Position numbers and translations under genes: made by a program
Part shown: positions 43,413 to 54,100 of the stretch, piece after piece
Layout of the letters: each line of letters starts with the position of its first letter
Position numbering within the stretch: the first letter of the stretch is position 1
Notes under the pieces: generated by a model
What the model was told of the DNA's origin: nothing
The model's input: the letters and a program-made list of their open reading frames with translations, nothing else
Database searches by the model: none
DNA from: Clostridium intestinale DSM 6191
Lineage (GTDB): Bacteria > Bacillota > Clostridia > Clostridiales > Clostridiaceae
Assembly (NCBI RefSeq): GCF_900130055.1
Contig: NZ_FQXU01000006.1
Coordinates: 62,001-126,000, forward strand
Direction of reading: 5' to 3'
DNA: 64,000 nucleotides

Positions 43413-44498
43413 ATGAGAAGTATTACTGTGGCTAAAAGAGTTATGAAGCAGATAATAGGAGATAAACGAACCATAGGAATGATGTTATTAGCACCTATAT
43501 TTGTTATTTATCTTTTTAGTATAATATTGACTTCTGCTCCAGAGAAGGCAAAGGTTGATGTAATATCAGCACCAGAAGAGTTTATAGTTTTCCTTAAAGA
43601 TGAGGCAGATGTCACAAATGTATCTAATGAAAATGAAGCTATAAATAATCTTAAAGAAAAGAAATCGGATGGATTTATAGATTTTAGTGGAGACAAAGCA
43701 GAAATAACTATTGATGGTTCAGATCCTAATACAGCAAAACTTACAATAAATTCTGTAAGTAAGGCAGTGTCATCTTATTCAGAAGATAAATTATCTGTAT
43801 TTATAAAAGATATCAGTAAAGCCTTAAAGGGAAATACAGTGAAAGTAGATATGCCTAATAAACCAGAGATCAATTATCTTTATGGCTCAGAAGATATGGA
43901 TTTGTTTGATGTTTTAGCACCAACCATGATGGGATTTTTTATATTCTTTTTTGTATTTTTAATAGCAGGAGTATCGTTTTTGAGAGAGAGAATAAGCGGA
44001 ACCTTGGATAGAATATTAGCTACTCCCTTAAAAAGAAGTGAAATAGTACTTGGATATTTTATAGGCTTTGGTGTATTTGTAGTTATTCAGACTGTAATTA
44101 TACAACTGTTTATGTTTTATGGATTAGATATAAATTTAAAAGGAAATTTTTTAAGTGTATTATTAATAAATATAATACTTGCAGCGGGCTCTCTGTCCTT
44201 AGGTACATTTTTATCTTCATTTGCAAGAAATGAACTTCAGTTGTTTCAATTTATACCAGTGATAATAATTCCTCAGATTTTATTTAGCGGAATATTTAAT
44301 TTAACAGAAGCTCCAACATGGGTACATGTTTTATCTAAAGTATTTCCACTTACCTATGGAGCTGAAGCTTTAAAAAACGTTGCTATAAAGGGATACACTT
44401 TAGGAGAAGTTTCTTTTGATGTTTTTATGCTTGCAGGATATGCAATATTATTTATAATGCTTAATATATTAGCTTTAAAGAAATATAGAAGGATTTAG
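43413..44498 (+). CDS. ABC-2 type exporter permease
   Basis: Permease of 361 residues. One N-terminal helix (about 20-40), a soluble extracellular region of about 130 residues (VDVISAPEEFIVFLKDEADV onwards), then five helices with the LRERISGTLDRILATPLKRS motif of ABC2_membrane_3/YhgE-like exporters. Start has GGGGGAGAAATA upstream. Together with the ATPase it forms a drug- or lipid-type exporter. A terminator follows. Confidence 0.92.
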   Translation: MRSITVAKRVMKQIIGDKRTIGMMLLAPIFVIYLFSIILTSAPEKAKVDVISAPEEFIVFLKDEADVTNVSNENEAINNLKEKKSDGFIDFSGDKAEITIDGSDPNTAKLTINSVSKAVSSYSEDKLSVFIKDISKALKGNTVKVDMPNKPEINYLYGSEDMDLFDVLAPTMMGFFIFFFVFLIAGVSFLRERISGTLDRILATPLKRSEIVLGYFIGFGVFVVIQTVIIQLFMFYGLDINLKGNFLSVLLINIILAAGSLSLGTFLSSFARNELQLFQFIPVIIIPQILFSGIFNLTEAPTWVHVLSKVFPLTYGAEALKNVAIKGYTLGEVSFDVFMLAGYAILFIMLNILALKKYRRI

Positions 44499-44503
44499 AA
44501 GTG

Positions 44504-44539
44504 AAAAAGTAGTTTTTAATATAATAAAAACTACTTTTT
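44504..44539 (+). terminator. Intrinsic terminator
   Basis: A 15-bp perfect stem (44504-44518 with 44525-44539), 6-nt loop; the 3' arm itself ends in TTTTT. The A-rich 5' arm makes it work in both directions. Confidence 0.85.
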
Positions 44540-44565
44540 GCACATTATACTATGCTAAACTAAAT

Positions 44566-44680
44566 ACATAGATAAGCATAGTATATAGTAAAGCTAAGCA
44601 TATAGTAAAACTAATCATTTAGTTAAATATAGTACATAGTAAAACTATGTACTTAGGTAAACACAGTATTTGGTAAAATT
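44566..44680. repeat. Degenerate short repeats
   Basis: About four imperfect units of 20-35 bp around a TAGTAAAACTA core occur in the space between the exporter and the cysteine desulfurase gene; the third forms a hairpin (AGTACATAGT/ACTATGTACT). No coding potential. Origin unknown. Confidence 0.45.
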
Positions 44681-44727
44681 TAAAAGCAAAAGGATTTAAA
44701 GAGGATTAAAAATAAGCATCTGAAGAG

Positions 44728-45864
44728 CTATAGTGTAGACAATTCTTTTATAGCTTTAATCCCAATCTCAATTTCATCATTGGTATTAAAGTAAGAAAAG
44801 CTAAACCTTACTGCTCCTTGTTCTTTAGTTCTTAAAGCTTCATGCATAAGTGGAGCACAGTGAGCTCCAGCTCTTGTTGCTATTTCATAGTTATTCCAAA
44901 GTTCATCACATACAAGGTTTGAATCATAATCGCCAAGATTTAAAGTAACTATAGGAGCTCTTAAAAAAATGGAGAAGTCTCCATAGATATGTATGTTTTG
45001 AGTATCTTTAATTCCATTATAAAACTTCCACATATGAGAGAGTTCCTTTTCTCTTATTTTATCTATTCCTATTTCCTCTATAAATTCAAGTCCTGCTAAA
45101 AGTCCTGCTATACTGTGGCTATTAACTGTTCCTGCTTCTAAAGCATCGGGCATTTCTAGGGGATGGGACTTTGAATAAGAGTGACTTCCGCTGCCACCTG
45201 TTTTTAATGGACGTATTGGAAGATTAGCTTTTATACATACTCCGCCTGTACCTTGAGGTCCCATTAAAGATTTATGACCAGTAAAGCAAACTATATCTAT
45301 GTTGAATTTGTGCATATCTATAGGGAAAACTCCAGCAGTTTGAGAAGCATCTAATATAAATAGTAGATTGTTTTTTTTGCAGATTTCTCCTATAAGGTTT
45401 ATATCTATAAGATTTCCTGTAAGATTTGAACCATGGGTGCAGACTATGGCTTTAGTGGTTGATTTAATTTCTTTTTCTATTTGAGAGTAATTTAAAATTC
45501 CATTTATATCAGAAGGGATTATAGATAAATCAATTCCTTTTTCTCTTAAGGCATAAAGTGGTCTTAAAACAGAATTGTGTTCAAGTTCTGTAGTTATTAC
45601 ATGATCACCTATGCTCAGACAACCATTTAAAGATATATTTAAAGCTTCTGTAGAATTTGAAGTGAAGGCAACATTTAGAGGATTACCAACGTTAAATAAT
45701 TCTGAAACTTTTTCTCTGGTTTTATATACAAGTCTAGAAGCATCAAGAGCTAAAGAGTAAGAACCTCTAGAAGGATTTCCTAAAGTATTTATAGCATTTG
45801 CAACAGCTAGAGCTACAGTATCTGGTTTAGGGAAGCTTGTAGCTGCATTATCAAAATAAATCAT
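44728..45864 (-). CDS. Cysteine desulfurase family protein (EF2568 type)
   Basis: PLP enzyme of aminotransferase class V, 378 residues, minus strand. It releases sulfur (or selenium) from cysteine (selenocysteine). Start YFDNAATSFPKPDTV and the lysine motif CFTGHKSLMGPQGTGG mark the family; the active-site Cys lies in RAGAHCAPLMHEAL. This is the clade named after EF2568 of Enterococcus faecalis (TIGR01977), which is found within the selenium-dependent molybdenum hydroxylase locus there. It could give SelD its selenide or supply sulfur to the cofactor. AAAGAGGTG precedes the start; nothing else in its operon. Confidence 0.9.
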   Translation of the reverse strand: MIYFDNAATSFPKPDTVALAVANAINTLGNPSRGSYSLALDASRLVYKTREKVSELFNVGNPLNVAFTSNSTEALNISLNGCLSIGDHVITTELEHNSVLRPLYALREKGIDLSIIPSDINGILNYSQIEKEIKSTTKAIVCTHGSNLTGNLIDINLIGEICKKNNLLFILDASQTAGVFPIDMHKFNIDIVCFTGHKSLMGPQGTGGVCIKANLPIRPLKTGGSGSHSYSKSHPLEMPDALEAGTVNSHSIAGLLAGLEFIEEIGIDKIREKELSHMWKFYNGIKDTQNIHIYGDFSIFLRAPIVTLNLGDYDSNLVCDELWNNYEIATRAGAHCAPLMHEALRTKEQGAVRFSFSYFNTNDEIEIGIKAIKELSTL

Positions 45865-45884
45865 TATATTTGCACCTCTTTTTC

Positions 45885-45971
45885 AGTTGAAAGTTGAAAG
45901 TGGAGAATTGAGAATTATTGCGTTTTTTTGACTAGATAGTTCCATTAACCATCAACTCTCAATTATCAACT
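45885..45971. repeat. MITE-like element with imperfect 17-bp terminal inverted repeats
   Basis: 45885-45901 and 45955-45971 are inverted copies (14 of 17 match) bounding 87 bp with no gene, between divergent genes. Similar GTTGA/TCAAC-rich elements are common between clostridial genes. Confidence 0.45.
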
Positions 45972-46122
45972 ACATAATATTATAGCAAATGTATCTCTTA
46001 ATTCACCAACTTTTCTTTCCAACATAGACTTATGGATTTAAACAAAGCTAAATCTTTCTAAACTAAAAATTATGGTATAATTAATCTAGTAATTTAAAAC
46101 TAAAAGTGAGGTGTATTTATAG

Positions 46123-47691
46123 TTGATTAAAAAAAGATTTAATAGTACAGGAGTTTGTGTTCCAAGAAAACACTACATGGTTGATATAAGTAAAAAGCTT
46201 ATTCAGATTAAAGAACTTATAGATAATGAATTTTATTTTACTATAAATAGACCTAGACAATACGGAAAAACTACTACATTAAGCAGATTAAAAAATTTAT
46301 TGACTGAAGAATATTTAGTTATAAATATTAGTTTTGAAGGGGGACTCCATAAAGCCTTTGAGGATGAAGAGACCTTTTCAAATAAATTCTTAAAATTGAT
46401 ATATCAATCTATAAAAGTTGAAATAGAAAAAAATAATCAATTAATAGAATTATTTAATACCAAGGTTCAAGATCTAGATGAATTATCAGATTCTATAACT
46501 AAATTTATAGAACTATCAGAGAAAGAAGTAATTTTATTAATTGATGAGGTTGATCAAAGTTCAAATAATCAGTTGTTCTTAAGTTTTATAGGAATGTTAA
46601 GAAAAAAATATTTAGCAAGAGAAGTAGGAGAAGATTATACTTTTAAATCTGTTATATTAGTTGGGATGTATGATATTAAAAGTTTGAAATTAAAGTTAAG
46701 AGTAGAGGAAGAGGCTAAATATAACTCACCTTGGAATATAGCTGTAGATTTTGATGTAGATATGAGTTTTTCCCCAGAAGAAATATCAACTATGCTTAAT
46801 GAGTATAGGGAAGCTAATAATATCTATGATATGGATATTAAGGCTTTAAGTGATGAAATTTACTTCTTCACAGGAGGCTACCCCTATTTAGTAAGTAAGA
46901 TTTGTCAGATTATTGATGAAAAAATATTATTTGAAGAGAAGCTTCCTTGGAGTAGAGAAGAAATTCGAAAAGCAATTAAAATGATTAATGAAGAAGTAAA
47001 TACTTTGTTTGAGAGCATAATCAAAAACTTAGAAAACAATAAAGAATTATATAAATTAGTAAGTAGAATTTTAGTTGATGGAGAGCATATAATATTTAAT
47101 CCGTTGGACCCAACCATAGCATTAGGGTTAACCTATGGAATATTTAAGAAAGGTGAAAATGGGGTAGAAATAAGTAATAAAATATTTGAAGAAATAATTT
47201 ATAACTATATGATATCAAAAGTACGAACTTCAGCTAATAATATGAGTTTGTACAACATTAAATCCAGCTTCACAAATAATGATGGAGGATTAAATATAGA
47301 AAAGATTCTTCAGAGGTTCCAGCAATTTATGAAAGAGCAATATTCTGCTAAAGATAAAGAATTTATAGAACATCATGGGAGGATTATATTCTTAGCGTTC
47401 ATAAAACCTATAATCAACGGAACAGGATTCGATTTTAAAGAGGTTCAAATATCAGAAGAAAAAAGATTAGATTTAGTGATAACCTACAATAATTTCAAAT
47501 ATATAATTGAAATGAAAATATGGAGGGGAGCGGAGTATCATAAACAAGGGTTAAAACAAATTTGTGATTACTTAGACATACATGGATTAGATAAGGGATA
47601 TCTTCTTATATTTAATTTCAATAAAAGTAAAGAGTATAAAACAAGCACTCTTACTATAGATAAAAAGGAAATTTTTGAGGTTTATGTCTAA
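46123..47691 (+). CDS. AAA-like ATPase with C-terminal PD-(D/E)XK nuclease-type domain
   Basis: Protein of 522 residues. The N-terminal AAA_35-type ATPase domain has a P-loop-like NRPRQYGKTTTLSRL near residue 42 and Walker B VILLIDEVDQS near 140. The C-terminal domain has RLDLVITYNNFKYIIEMKIW, giving the D, E-x-K pattern of PF08011 (PD-(D/E)XK). Start is TTG 46123 with GAGGTG upstream. These two-domain proteins are numerous in Clostridium and Bacteroides and have no proven role; a mobile or defence-related function is often supposed. Flanked upstream by a short repeat and downstream by a DUF3343 gene. Confidence 0.88.
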   Translation: MIKKRFNSTGVCVPRKHYMVDISKKLIQIKELIDNEFYFTINRPRQYGKTTTLSRLKNLLTEEYLVINISFEGGLHKAFEDEETFSNKFLKLIYQSIKVEIEKNNQLIELFNTKVQDLDELSDSITKFIELSEKEVILLIDEVDQSSNNQLFLSFIGMLRKKYLAREVGEDYTFKSVILVGMYDIKSLKLKLRVEEEAKYNSPWNIAVDFDVDMSFSPEEISTMLNEYREANNIYDMDIKALSDEIYFFTGGYPYLVSKICQIIDEKILFEEKLPWSREEIRKAIKMINEEVNTLFESIIKNLENNKELYKLVSRILVDGEHIIFNPLDPTIALGLTYGIFKKGENGVEISNKIFEEIIYNYMISKVRTSANNMSLYNIKSSFTNNDGGLNIEKILQRFQQFMKEQYSAKDKEFIEHHGRIIFLAFIKPIINGTGFDFKEVQISEEKRLDLVITYNNFKYIIEMKIWRGAEYHKQGLKQICDYLDIHGLDKGYLLIFNFNKSKEYKTSTLTIDKKEIFEVYV

Positions 47692-47722
47692 AATATTTAT
47701 AATTTACTAGTAGGTGATTAAG

Positions 47723-47992
47723 ATGAATGAAGAAATTTTTAATTTAATTGCATTTAACTCAACAAGTAATGCTATAAGAGCAGAGAAGGAATTAAAACTA
47801 AATGATATAGAGGTTAAAGTTTTACCTGTACCTAGAGATATAACAGCAAGTTGTGGGTTATCTATAAGAATAAAAACTGAGGATTTAGAGAAAGCCATGT
47901 CTACGCTAAAAGAAGAAAATATTGATGTAGCTGGATATTACAATGTTAGTAAGATTGGATTAAATAGAAACATAGAAAAAATAGAGCTTTAA
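47723..47992 (+). CDS. DUF3343 domain protein, second copy
   Basis: Eighty-nine residues. ATG 47723 follows TAGGTGA; a GTG at 47714 is less likely. It repeats every conserved block of the 11894 protein: FNSTSNAIRAEKEL, PVPRDITASCGLSI with the single Cys, and GYYNVSKIGLN. It is 36 kb away from the selenium operon but only about 1.9 kb from the EF2568-type cysteine desulfurase. A role in selenium or sulfur transfer is inferred. A terminator follows right after it. Confidence 0.87.
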   Translation: MNEEIFNLIAFNSTSNAIRAEKELKLNDIEVKVLPVPRDITASCGLSIRIKTEDLEKAMSTLKEENIDVAGYYNVSKIGLNRNIEKIEL

Positions 47993-47994
47993 GG

Positions 47995-48045
47995 AAAATC
48001 ACTATAAGGTAGATAGAAATTATTCTACAGTATAGTGATTTTTTT
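47995..48045 (+). terminator. Intrinsic terminator
   Basis: A 12-bp stem (47995-48006 with 48031-48042) and a 24-nt loop, followed by a T-run. Confidence 0.82.
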
Positions 48046-48121
48046 GTTATATAGGTTCATATAATTTTTATTTCTTGGGGCATAATAATTTTATTAATCA
48101 GAAAAGTGAGGAGAGGATTAC

Positions 48122-51100
48122 ATGCTCTATGGATATATAACTATATTAGCAGTAATTGGAGTAGCTATACTTTATATGTTATTAAGAGGCAGAGGAGAAG
48201 AAGACCATAATTTAATGGAGGATGTTCCTAGTATAAGTATAAATAAAGAAAGTTTAGAAAAGCATGCTTTTCAGATATCACAATATTTTTCTACCATTAC
48301 GAGGAAGTCCAATTGTAGAAGAAAATTAATTAAAAGCTTAGACAATAGTTATGGTCAGATAATTAAGACTTATGAATATTTAGATAAGCAGGTTAAACAA
48401 AGAAAAGAAATTCTGCCAGCAGCTGAATGGATGATAGATAATTTATATTTAATTGAAAGAGAATATAAGGACATAAAACATAATATGCCAATGTCATATT
48501 ATAAGGGGCTTCCGGTAATTAAAAAAGGGATAATGAAGGGATATGCTAGGTGTTATCACATAGCAGTAGAACTTATTTCTCATACAGATGGAGCCGTAGA
48601 TGAAGAGATTATAGAAACCTTTATAAAGGCATATCAAAAAAATTCTGTTCTTACTACAGGAGAGCTTTGGGCTTTACCTATTATGATAAGGATAGCTTTA
48701 ATTCAAAATATAAGTAAGATAGCAGAAAAAATAATTTATGCACAACAAGAAAAGCAAAAGGCAGAAACTTTAGCTGAGAAAATTATAGAGGCATATAATA
48801 ATGAAAGACTTGAGGATGAACTTAGAAGGATATCCTTAGAGGAAAATATAGAGTATAGTTCACATTTTGTGGAAAGATTACTTAAGGTTGTTAGAGATAA
48901 TGGTGTAGATAGAGCACCATTTTATAAATGGATAGATGATAGGTTAATTTTGCAGCAAACTACTGCTGACAAGATGATAATTGTTGAGCATCAAAAGCAA
49001 GGAAGTTATCAGATATCAATGGGGAATTCAGTTACTAGTATAAGAGCAGTAGCTGCAATAAATTGGAGAGACATATTCGAAGAAATAAGTATGGTGGAGA
49101 AAATATTGCAAAATGATCCAGCTAATATTTATTGTAATATGGATTTTGAATCTAGAGACCACTATAGACATAAGATAGAAAAATTATCAAAAACCATAGA
49201 TGTAGATGAGGTTGTTATAGCACAAAAAGCTATTGAGTGTGCAAAAAATGCTGATAGTGATGAAGCTTATATAAGACATATAGGTTATTACCTTATAGAT
49301 GATGGTATAAGTAAATTGAAAAAAGTAGTTGGTGGAAAAAGAAGTATAAAGGATGGTTTTGAAGGTTTTATATTTAATCATAAAACTGCCCTCTACTTAT
49401 GTACGATAACTGTTGTCACTATTTTATTAAGCTTTATATCTATAGGAATGGTAAAGAATTCTCTAAATCCTATTACTTATGTAGTAGCTTTTTTAGTACT
49501 TCTTATACCTTGCAGTGAGATAGTTATTTCTATATTACATTGGAGTATAAATAAATTATTAGATCCTAAATTTATTCCTAAAATGGAGCTATCAAAGGAA
49601 TTACCAGAGGATTGCACATCCATGGTTGTAATTCCAACTCTATTAAGTAATAAAGATAGAGTTTTGGATTTGATAGGAGATTTGGAGGTATATTATCTTG
49701 CAAATCAACATAAAAACCTATACTTTGGGCTTTTAGGAGATTTTAAGGACGGTAAAAATAAAGAAGAAAAAGAAGATAAACACATATTAGAAGTAGCTTT
49801 AAATGAAGTGAAAAGATTAAATGATAAATACTCAAATAATGGCGAAGATATATTTTATTTCTTTAACAGATATAGACAATATAACGACAAGGAAAATATA
49901 TGGATTGGATGGGAAAGAAAACGTGGTAAGCTTATGGAGTTTAATGCTCTACTAAGAGGAGCAAAAAACACAAGTTATGATACTATAAGCGGAGATATTA
50001 CAAAACTTCAAAAAGTTAAGTATGTAATAACTTTAGACGCAGATACTCAATTACCTAGAGAAACTGCAAAAAAACTTATAGGGGCTATGTGCCATGTACT
50101 TAATAAACCTCATGTTGATGAAAAAGATAAAAGGGTTAAAAGAGGATATGGCTTAATGCAGCCTAGAGTAAGCGTTGGTACTATTGCAGCAAATAAAACT
50201 GTTTTTTCAAAGATTTTCTCAGGGGAAACAGGAATAGATAAATATACTACAGCTATATCAGATGTATATAATGATTTTTTTGGCGAGGGCATTTTTACAG
50301 GGAAAGGAATTTATGATGTAGATATTTTTAACTATATGCTTAAAGATGAAATTCCAGAAAACACAGTGCTTAGTCATGATTTATTAGAAGGTTCTTATGT
50401 AAGGACAGCATTAGTTACAGATATAGAGCTTATAGATGGATACCCGGCTTATTATAATTCGAGTTCTATGAGACTTCATAGATGGGTAAGAGGAGATTGG
50501 CAGATTATTAAATGGATTACTAAAAAGTCTCCTTTAAACACTGTTTCTAGGTGGAAGATATTTGATAACTTAAGGAGAAGTATTTTAGCACCATCGATTA
50601 TTTTATTGACACTATTATCTTTTGTTATATTTCCTCATAGTGAAGAATGGATTGTAATAGCTTTATTAGCTATTTTATGTCCTATTCTTTTTGATGTGTC
50701 AGAGGCAGTAGTTTCACCTATTAAGGGAATAAGTTTATCAGGAAAAATAGGAAATGGGAAAACAGCATTAGAACAAACTTTATTAATTTTTTGCTTTTTA
50801 CCTTATCAAGCTTATTTAATGATGAATGCCATAATAAAAACTTTATATAGAGTTTTTATTAGCAAAAAAAATCTTCTTGAATGGCAAACAGCAGCAGATG
50901 TGGAGTCAAAGCTTAAGAGGGGAATGAAGGATTTTATTTCATTTATGTGGCAAGGTTCCGCTATAGCCCTATTAATTTTAGCGGTTTCTTTCTTAAATTC
51001 CACAGAAGCGGGGTTATTAATACTTCCTTCATGTATTTTATGGTTTTTAAGTCCAGTAGTCGCTTATTATATTAGTAGTGATATACCGTTAACTCGTCTA

Positions 51101-54100
51101 GATATAAATAAGGAAGATACTCATTTATTAAGAATTTTAAGCAGAAAGACATGGGCATATTTTGAGGATTTTGTTAATAAGGAAAACAACTGGTTAGCAC
51201 CTGATAATTATCAGGCTGATCCTCCAAATGGAGTAGCCACAAGAACTTCACCTACTAACATGGGAATGGGTATCACATCTAATTTAGCGGCCTATGACTT
51301 AGGATATATAGGGGTAGTAGAAACTGTAGATAGATTAGAAAAAATACTAACCAGCATGGATGGGCTTATAAAATATAAAGGACACTTTTATAATTGGTAT
51401 GACACTGTAAGTAAAGAACCTTTATATCCAAGGTATGTTTCTACAGTTGATAGTGGAAATCTAGTAGGATATTTATGGGTGGCTGAGGAAGCCCTTGAAG
51501 AATATAAAAATGATATTATAGTTAATAAAAAGAAGATAGATGGATTATGCGATGTTTTAGAGTTATGCAACGAAGAAATAGAGTTAACCTCAGGAATAAA
51601 AGAAATCTACTCACCTATAATAAGTGATATTAGAGAAGTAGATTTAGATATTATAAGTTGGAGAAATCTTTTAACTAATATAAGAAATAAAGCCTTAGAA
51701 GTTGATAAGATTGATGGCTGTAGAAACTTGTATTGGAACAATAAGTTAAAAAGTTCTGTAAATAAGTATTTAGGAGAAATACAAAGGATATTCCCTTGGG
51801 TAGATATATTTATACAAAACATATCTTCAATAGATATGAAAGAAGAGGAGCTTAAAAAGATTCCTTCTAATACTAAGTTATCAGAATTAAATAATAAAAT
51901 AGATGAAGTTATTTCAGGTACCCATATAAATGAAGTTTGGTGGGAAGAGTTTAAACTTCTTTTTAATAACGGAAAAGAAGAAGTAAATAAAATAATCAAT
52001 AAAATCAATAGAGTAAAAGATAATTTATGCAGTATGGCAGAGAATACTGATTTCTCAATTTTATATAATAAAAGCAGAAATCTCTTTGCTATAGGATATG
52101 ACATAGAGAGAGATGAGCTTGGAAATTCTTATTATGACTTACTTGCATCAGAATCAAGGCAAGCAAGTTTTATAGCAGTAGCCAAAGGTGATGTGGAGCA
52201 AAGACACTGGTTTAGTTTAGGAAGAGCAATGACTCTTATGGATAGTGGAAAAGGTCTTGTTTCTTGGTCTGGAACTATGTTTGAATACTACATGCCCCTA
52301 CTTATTATGAGAAACTATCCAGATACTCTGTTAAATGAGACTTATAGAGAAGTAATAGGTGTTCAGCAGCGTTACGGAAGGAAAAGAGGGGTGCCTTGGG
52401 GAATATCAGAGTCAGCATTTTATACATTTGATATCTCAAAAAATTATCAATATAAAGCTTTTGGAGTTCCAAGTATAGGCCTAAAAAGAGGGTTAGCAAA
52501 CGAGTTAGTAGTATCTCCATATTCCACAGTAATGGGACTTCAAATAGATTTTAAAGGTTCTTTAGAGAATATAAAAAATCTAAAAAATGAAGGACTAGAT
52601 GGGAAATATGGTTTATATGAAGCTATTGATTATACAAAGGATAGATTATCTAAAGATGTAAATAAGGCCATAGTTAAATGCTTTATGGTTCATCATCAAG
52701 GCATGAGCTTAATGGCTTTAACCAATGTATTAAATCATAATATTTTTCAAGATAGATTCCACAGAATACCAAGGGTTAAGGCTACTGAACTATTGCTACA
52801 AGAGAAGGTATCTAAGAGAGTTGTATATGATAGACCACAAAAATTTGAACCTATAGAATTAAACTTAGAAAAACAAGATATTGTAGTAAGAACCTTTAAT
52901 ACTGCTAAGAGTAAGTATCCAGAGGGTCATCTTTTATCAAATGGTAATTATTCAACCATGATAACTAATAGTGGAAGTGGATACGGCAAGCTAAAAGATA
53001 TGACTGTTTACAGATGGAGAGAAGATCTTACTTTAGATAATACAGGAATGTTCTTTTATATAAAGAATTTAAACTCTAATGAGTATTGGAGCGCAGCTTA
53101 TTCACCATGTGGGAATGAAGGAGAAGAGTATGAGGTTATATTCTCTCTGGATAAAGCTGAGTTTAGGAGAAAAGATGGAAATCTTACAACTTATTATGAA
53201 ATAACTGTGTCTCAAGAGGACAATGCAGAAGTAAGAAGAATATCCATAACTAATCATAGTGAACATAGCAGAACTGTGGAGGTAACTAGTTATGCTGAAG
53301 CTACGCTTGCACCTTATAATGCAGATATAGTTCATCCAACATTTAGTAACTTATTTATAAGAACTGAATATGTTGAAAGTCCTTCTTGTGTAATAGCTAA
53401 TAGAAGACCAAGAGCTAAAGGACAAAAGAAGCCTCATGTTATGCAGACTATAGCAGTTCAAGGAGAAGCTATAGGAACCATACAATATGAAACTAGCAGA
53501 GCTAATTTTTTAGGTAGAGGAAGAGCCGTATCAAGTCCTATAGTTATGGATGATGAAACACCACTTAAAAATACAGTAGGTGCAGTACTGGATCCTATAA
53601 TAAGCATGAGAAGAAGATTAAAAATAAGACCAGGTGAAACAGTAAAAATAGCTTATACAACAGCAGTTGGTGATTCTAGAGAAGAAGTTATAGAATTAGC
53701 AAAAAAGTATTGTGAAATGAGGAATGTTGAAAAGGTATTTGAATCTTCTTGGACTCAGACACAAATGGAAATGAAATATTTAGGAATAAAGTCTACACAA
53801 GCAAATATATATCAGCTTATGGCTTCAAAGATATTATTCTTAAATAACTCTCTACGAGAAAGAGAAGATTATATTAAAAAGATTAAGAAAGCTCAATCAT
53901 CCTTATGGCCTTATGGTATATCGGGAGACGTACCTATACTTCTAATCATAATAAGAGATGAGAAGGATTTGTATTTAATAAAGCAAGGACTTCAAGCTCA
54001 TGAATATTGGGATAGAAAAGGACTTAAAGTAGATTTTGTAGTATTGAATCTACAAAACACTCTATATATTCAACCCCTACAAGAAGCTATAAAGGATATT

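Noticed and set aside
51607-52104. Antisense open frame of 165 codons inside the glucan synthase gene
   Set aside because: No ribosome site or motif; typical shadow frame in AT-rich coding DNA.
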